DNA from: Pseudomonadota bacterium
GTDB lineage: Bacteria > Pseudomonadota > Gammaproteobacteria > Burkholderiales > Burkholderiaceae_B
Assembly: GCA_023439305.1 (NCBI GenBank)
Contig: JAEXOO010000038.1
Coordinates: forward strand, 1-44,444
Length of the DNA: 44,444 nucleotides
Reading direction: 5' to 3'
The translations under genes and the position numbers were made by a program. A model generated the notes under the pieces. That model made no database searches. It saw only the letters and a list, made by a program, of their open reading frames with translations, and was not told where the DNA came from. Every line of letters begins with the position of its first letter. Within the stretch, counting starts at the first letter, position 1. Positions 41,129-44,444 of the stretch are shown here, piece by piece.

Positions 41129-42073
41129 ATGTCCGATCTTCCCTACCGCGACCTGGCCCACTGGGCCGCCCACCATCTTGAAAACCGTCCGCCACGCGCC
41201 AAATCCCTGGTCATGACCTTGTTTGGCGATGTCATCCGCCCCCACGGCGGAAAACTGTGGCTGGGCAGCCTGATCCAGCTGCTGGCGCCCTTCGGCATCA
41301 GCGACCGCCTGGTACGCACCAGTGTCTACCGCCTGGCCGAAGAAGGCTGGCTCAGCGCCCAACGCGAGGGCCGACGCAGCCAGTACACCCTGCGCCCCGA
41401 AGCCAGCCAGCGCTTCGAACATGCCTATCAACGGATTTATACTCCCACCTACCTGGCCTGGAACGGCAAATGGACACTGGTGTTCAGCCTGCCCACCCTG
41501 ATGATGAATTCCAAGCAGCGCGCTGACCTGCGCAAAGAGCTGCTCTGGGAAGGTTTTTGCGCCCTGTCGCCCACCGCCTTCCTGCACCCCAACCCCGACC
41601 ACACCATCCTGGACTATATCCTGCAGGCCACGCAGGCCCGCTCCCAGGTCTACGTCGGGCAACTGTCCCCGGCCGACCTGCCGGAAACGCGTCCCCTGGC
41701 GCAACTGATCGAAGAAAGCTGGGACCTGGCCTTGGTCGCCAAGGGCTACGAGGCCTTCATCCAGCGCTTTGCGCCCGTGCGGGACATGCTGGCGGACGGC
41801 CAACGCTACAGCGACCAGCAGGCCTTCGTGATACGTACGCTGCTCATCCACGAATTCCGCCGCATTCAGTTGCATGACCCGCAGTTGCCCATCGAACTTC
41901 TGCCCGCAGGCTGGGCCGGCAAGCAAGCTTACGAATTGTGCCGGATCATCTACCGCCAGGTCTGCGGCAAGGCCGAACAATATATTCTGGCCACCCTGCG
42001 CGCCGAAGACGCACAGGCCCCGGAGGCCGCGCCCTACTTCTACGAACGCTTTGACGGACTGCCGCAAGACTGA
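41129..42073 (+). CDS. paaX: PaaX-family transcriptional repressor
   Basis: The 314-residue protein has the PaaX layout. An N-terminal winged helix (about 20-95) contains KSLVMTLFGDVIRPHGGKLWLGSLIQLL, RLVRTSVYRLAEEGWL and SQYTL. A central domain (WNGKWTLVFSLP) and a C-terminal domain (EFRRIQLHDPQLPIELLPAGW) follow, the latter conserved throughout the family. PaaX proteins repress phenylacetate genes and respond to phenylacetyl-CoA. Here the only neighbour under divergent control is one crotonase, so the ligand may be a related acyl-CoA. Confidence 0.93.
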   Translation: MSDLPYRDLAHWAAHHLENRPPRAKSLVMTLFGDVIRPHGGKLWLGSLIQLLAPFGISDRLVRTSVYRLAEEGWLSAQREGRRSQYTLRPEASQRFEHAYQRIYTPTYLAWNGKWTLVFSLPTLMMNSKQRADLRKELLWEGFCALSPTAFLHPNPDHTILDYILQATQARSQVYVGQLSPADLPETRPLAQLIEESWDLALVAKGYEAFIQRFAPVRDMLADGQRYSDQQAFVIRTLLIHEFRRIQLHDPQLPIELLPAGWAGKQAYELCRIIYRQVCGKAEQYILATLRAEDAQAPEAAPYFYERFDGLPQD

Positions 42074-42084
42074 ACACAGGACAC

Positions 42085-42116
42085 AAAAAAGCCGGCGGAC
42101 TCGTAGTCTCGCCGGC
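42085..42116 (-). terminator. Terminator of the yjcH-actP operon
   Basis: On the minus strand a stem GCCGGCG/CGCCGGC (42091-42097 and 42110-42116, extended by GACT/AGTC) is followed by a T run (42085-42090). A further hairpin with 9-bp arms (42152-42175) lies nearer the actP stop codon. Confidence 0.8.
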
Positions 42117-42185
42117 GGGATGCCGAACGCCCGGTAGGACGAAGGCAGGGCGGAAAGCGTCACAAGACGCTTTCCTGAACACACT

Positions 42186-43904
42186 TTAGTGCGAGGACGC
42201 GGCAGCCGCTCCGATGCCTGTCTCCGAACGCACGGACTGAGCCTCGAAACCGGCGCGATCGATCTGAGCGCGCGGGCTATTGTCCAGCACCGAGAACAGC
42301 CAGATAGCGATGAAAGCCAGCGGCATCGAGAACAAGGCGGCCGATGCGTAGGGGAACGGAGCCGAACCCGCTGGATTGCCCAGGGTAGCCTCCCAAACCG
42401 ATGGGGACAACAGGGTCAGCAACAGCGCCGTAAACAGCCCCAGGAAGCCACCAATGGTTGCGCCACGTGTCGTGCAACCTTTCCAGAGAATGGATAGGAA
42501 CAGCACGGGGAAGTTGGCCGAAGCGGCAATGGCGAAGGCCAGAGACACCATGAAAGCGATGTTCTGCTTTTCGAACAGAATCCCCAGCAGCACAGCGATC
42601 ACCCCCAGAATCAAGGTTGTCGTGCGCGAAACTCGCATAACTTCCTCGTTGGTGGCTTCGCCCTTCTTGATCAGTGTTGAATACAGATCATGCGACACGG
42701 CAGAGGTGCCCGACAACGTCAGGCCCGCCACCACGGCCAGGATGGTCGCAAAGGCCACGGCCGACATGAAGCCCAGGAAAATATCGCCGCCCACGGCATC
42801 GGCCAAATGTACGGCCGCCATGTTCGAGCCGCCGATCAGGTCTCCGGTCGCCTCCAGGAACTTGGGATTGGTGGACACCAGCACAATGGCGCCAAAGCCG
42901 ATGATGAAAGTCAGGATATAAAAGTAGCCGATCCAGGTCGTGGCCCAGAACACCGATTTACGCGCTTCCTTGGCATCAGGCACCGTGAAGAAACGCATCA
43001 GGATATGAGGCAGACCGGCCGTGCCGAACATCAGGGCCATGCCGAAGGAAATCGCACTGATGGGGTCCTTGATGAAATTGCCCGGTCCCATGATGGCCTG
43101 ACCAATGCCGGCAGCCTGCGCGGCATCCTTGCCAGCAGCCAGAGCCGCCTCGGTCTTGACCTGAACGGCGGCAGCAAACAGTTTTTCCGGCGAGAAGCCA
43201 TACTGCGCCAGCACCATGACGGCCATGAAAGTAGCGCCGAACAACAGTAGGCCGGCCTTGATGATCTGCACCCACGTCGTGGCCGTCATGCCGCCGAACA
43301 GTACATAGACCATCATCAGCACGCCCACCAGCAGCACGGCCACCCAGTATTCCAGACCGAACAGCAGCTTGATCAACTGGCCGGCGCCGACCATCTGGGC
43401 GATCAGGTAGAACAAGACCACGACCAGCGTGCCGGACGCCGCAAAAGCGCGAATCGGCCCCTGCCGAAAGCGATAGGCCGCCACGTCGGCAAAGGTGAAC
43501 TTGCCCAGGTTGCGCAGCTTTTCCGCCAACAGGAACGTAATGATGGGCCAGCCCACCAGAAAGCCGATGGAGTAGATCAGGCCGTCATAGCCGTTGATCA
43601 TGACCGCCGCCGAAATACCCAGGAACGACGCTGCAGACATATAGTCGCCCGCAATGGCCAGCCCGTTCTGAAAGCCGGTAATGCCGCCGCCGGCCGTGTA
43701 GAAGTCCGACACGGACTTGGTGCGTGCAGCGGCCCACTTGGTAATCCACAGCGTCGCCAGGACAAACACGCCGAACATGGCGATGGCGGTCCAGTTGGTG
43801 GGCTGCTTCTGCAGCTCGCCCAGATCGCCGCCAGCCGCCATCAATGCGGGACTGGCCAGGAGCAAGCTCAGCGCCAGCCCGGCACGAAGAGACGAAGGCT
43901 TCAT
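42186..43904 (-). CDS. actP: Cation/acetate symporter ActP
   Basis: The 572-residue sodium:solute symporter family protein takes up acetate and similar short acids. A cleavable leader (about 1-25) is followed by about 13 membrane segments. Family motifs are SVSDFYTAGGGITGFQNGLAIAGDYMSAASFLG and the region GFMSAVAFATILAVVAGLTLSGTSAVSHD with the sodium-site residues. ATG at 43904 overlaps the yjcH stop codon (ATGA, 43901-43904). The start at 43964 would lie inside yjcH. Confidence 0.95.
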   Translation of the reverse strand: MKPSSLRAGLALSLLLASPALMAAGGDLGELQKQPTNWTAIAMFGVFVLATLWITKWAAARTKSVSDFYTAGGGITGFQNGLAIAGDYMSAASFLGISAAVMINGYDGLIYSIGFLVGWPIITFLLAEKLRNLGKFTFADVAAYRFRQGPIRAFAASGTLVVVLFYLIAQMVGAGQLIKLLFGLEYWVAVLLVGVLMMVYVLFGGMTATTWVQIIKAGLLLFGATFMAVMVLAQYGFSPEKLFAAAVQVKTEAALAAGKDAAQAAGIGQAIMGPGNFIKDPISAISFGMALMFGTAGLPHILMRFFTVPDAKEARKSVFWATTWIGYFYILTFIIGFGAIVLVSTNPKFLEATGDLIGGSNMAAVHLADAVGGDIFLGFMSAVAFATILAVVAGLTLSGTSAVSHDLYSTLIKKGEATNEEVMRVSRTTTLILGVIAVLLGILFEKQNIAFMVSLAFAIAASANFPVLFLSILWKGCTTRGATIGGFLGLFTALLLTLLSPSVWEATLGNPAGSAPFPYASAALFSMPLAFIAIWLFSVLDNSPRAQIDRAGFEAQSVRSETGIGAAAASSH

Positions 43905-44209
43905 TTGCGCACCTCCTCGATGACGTCGCGGGCCATGGCGTCGAATTTGGTATTGGCGCGCCACACATAGATGCCGGTAATCACCACTGCCAGCACGATG
44001 ACGCCGAAGCCCACGGGAATCCCGACCGTCATGACGCCCTCACCCAGCCGCTGAGCGAACAACTCCTTGTCGAAAGCAATGATGCCGATGTAGCTGTAAT
44101 AGGCTACCAGCATGACAATGGTCAGAATCCATCCCAGGCGCAGCCGGGTTTTGACCAAGTTCTGATAACGGGGATTGGCCGAGATCCGGCCTACAAGAGG
44201 ATCCTGCAT
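43901..44209 (-). CDS. yjcH: DUF485 membrane protein YjcH
   Basis: The 102-residue protein has two transmembrane segments (about 27-49 and 64-86) and the DUF485 start NPRYQNLVKTRLRLGWILTI. It is nearly always found before actP, as here, with overlapping stop and start codons, and is thought to support the symporter. ATG at 44209 follows GGAGACA. The operon promoter should lie in 44210-44368. Confidence 0.94.
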   Translation of the reverse strand: MQDPLVGRISANPRYQNLVKTRLRLGWILTIVMLVAYYSYIGIIAFDKELFAQRLGEGVMTVGIPVGFGVIVLAVVITGIYVWRANTKFDAMARDVIEEVRK

Positions 44210-44368
44210 GTGTTGTCTCCGTATTGTTCTGTCCGCCTTTTGCCAGCGGCATCTTTTGAACCTCGCCGGCTCGCACGAGCCGGATCGGTGCTTGGAAGAC
44301 GCTTGTCGGCGTCTATGCGCTGAACATTAGACGGCGACACTTACACCATGCTTACTGGCGCAGCGGGA

Positions 44369-44444
44369 TCAGGGTAACTGCTGAGAGTGCCAGCTCGCCA
44401 CGTGCTCAACGCCCAGATAACTCATATCCTGCGGCACACGCCCC
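44369..44444 (-). CDS. 3' end of an unidentified gene at the window edge
   Basis: An open minus-strand frame enters from the right edge and ends at TGA (44369-44371), giving GRVPQDMSYLGVEHVASW and six more residues. The composition looks coding, and the gene would run in the same direction as yjcH. Only 24 codons are visible, so neither product nor reality is certain. Confidence 0.4.
   Translation of the reverse strand, partial: GRVPQDMSYLGVEHVASWHSQQLP

Noticed and set aside
1..44444. CRISPR array, rRNA genes or a complete insertion sequence
   Set aside because: No regularly spaced repeats, no rRNA sequence and no transposase gene were found. Only one transposon end is present.

Overview
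The window looks like a chromosomal segment of a GC-rich betaproteobacterium, most likely of the Alcaligenaceae (Alcaligenes/Bordetella/Achromobacter relatives). I infer this from the overlapping dapA-bamC pair, a roxA-type ribosomal oxygenase, yjcH-actP, a PaaX regulator, TRAP transporters and the general style of the proteins. No 16S gene is present, so the assignment is an inference.

Positions 1-8520 are the end of a mobile element (an ICE or genomic island). From left to right it holds: the terminal 126 bp of a Tn402/Tn5053-family transposon that has cut a dmeF-type metal efflux gene; the intact regulator dmeR with its operator; a dense group of four perfect hairpins; a parB-like gene and a DUF932 gene on the minus strand; a lower-GC cargo pair arranged tail to tail (a probable HEPN/Abi_C-like protein and a protein with a nucleoside-deoxyribosyltransferase/TIR-like domain) bracketed by a near-identical short repeat; and an excisionase, HTH regulator and tyrosine integrase module. 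The integrase gene stops 5 bp before the mutS start codon, so the element appears to have integrated at the 5' end of mutS. The cargo pair is the best candidate for an undescribed (probably antiphage) system. The mutS junction is the second most interesting point.

Positions 8526-28821 are catabolic and housekeeping chromosome. After mutS comes a three-component Rieske oxygenase operon (oxygenase, xylose-isomerase-like TIM barrel, ferredoxin reductase, 2Fe-2S ferredoxin) with a divergent TetR gene and two palindromic operators over a clear promoter. A porin and an ACS-type MFS transporter follow and probably serve uptake of the same class of substrate. Next are roxA, an ABM-domain protein, benE, a stand-alone trpBA pair, and a GntR regulator divergent from a cupin plus TRAP transporter operon.

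Positions 29033-34223 carry a translationally coupled biotin operon (P450, bioF, bioA, bioD; each junction is an ATGA overlap) and a pair of abnormally short FecI/FecR-like genes behind a Fur-box-like sequence. Positions 34260-44444 are mostly housekeeping: bamC, dapA, a site-2 protease, a YciO/YrdC protein, tRNA-His, a small tryptophan-rich protein overlapping a cardiolipin synthase, a crotonase divergent from paaX, the acetate permease pair actP/yjcH, and the 3' end of one more gene at the right edge. No CRISPR array, rRNA or complete insertion sequence was seen.
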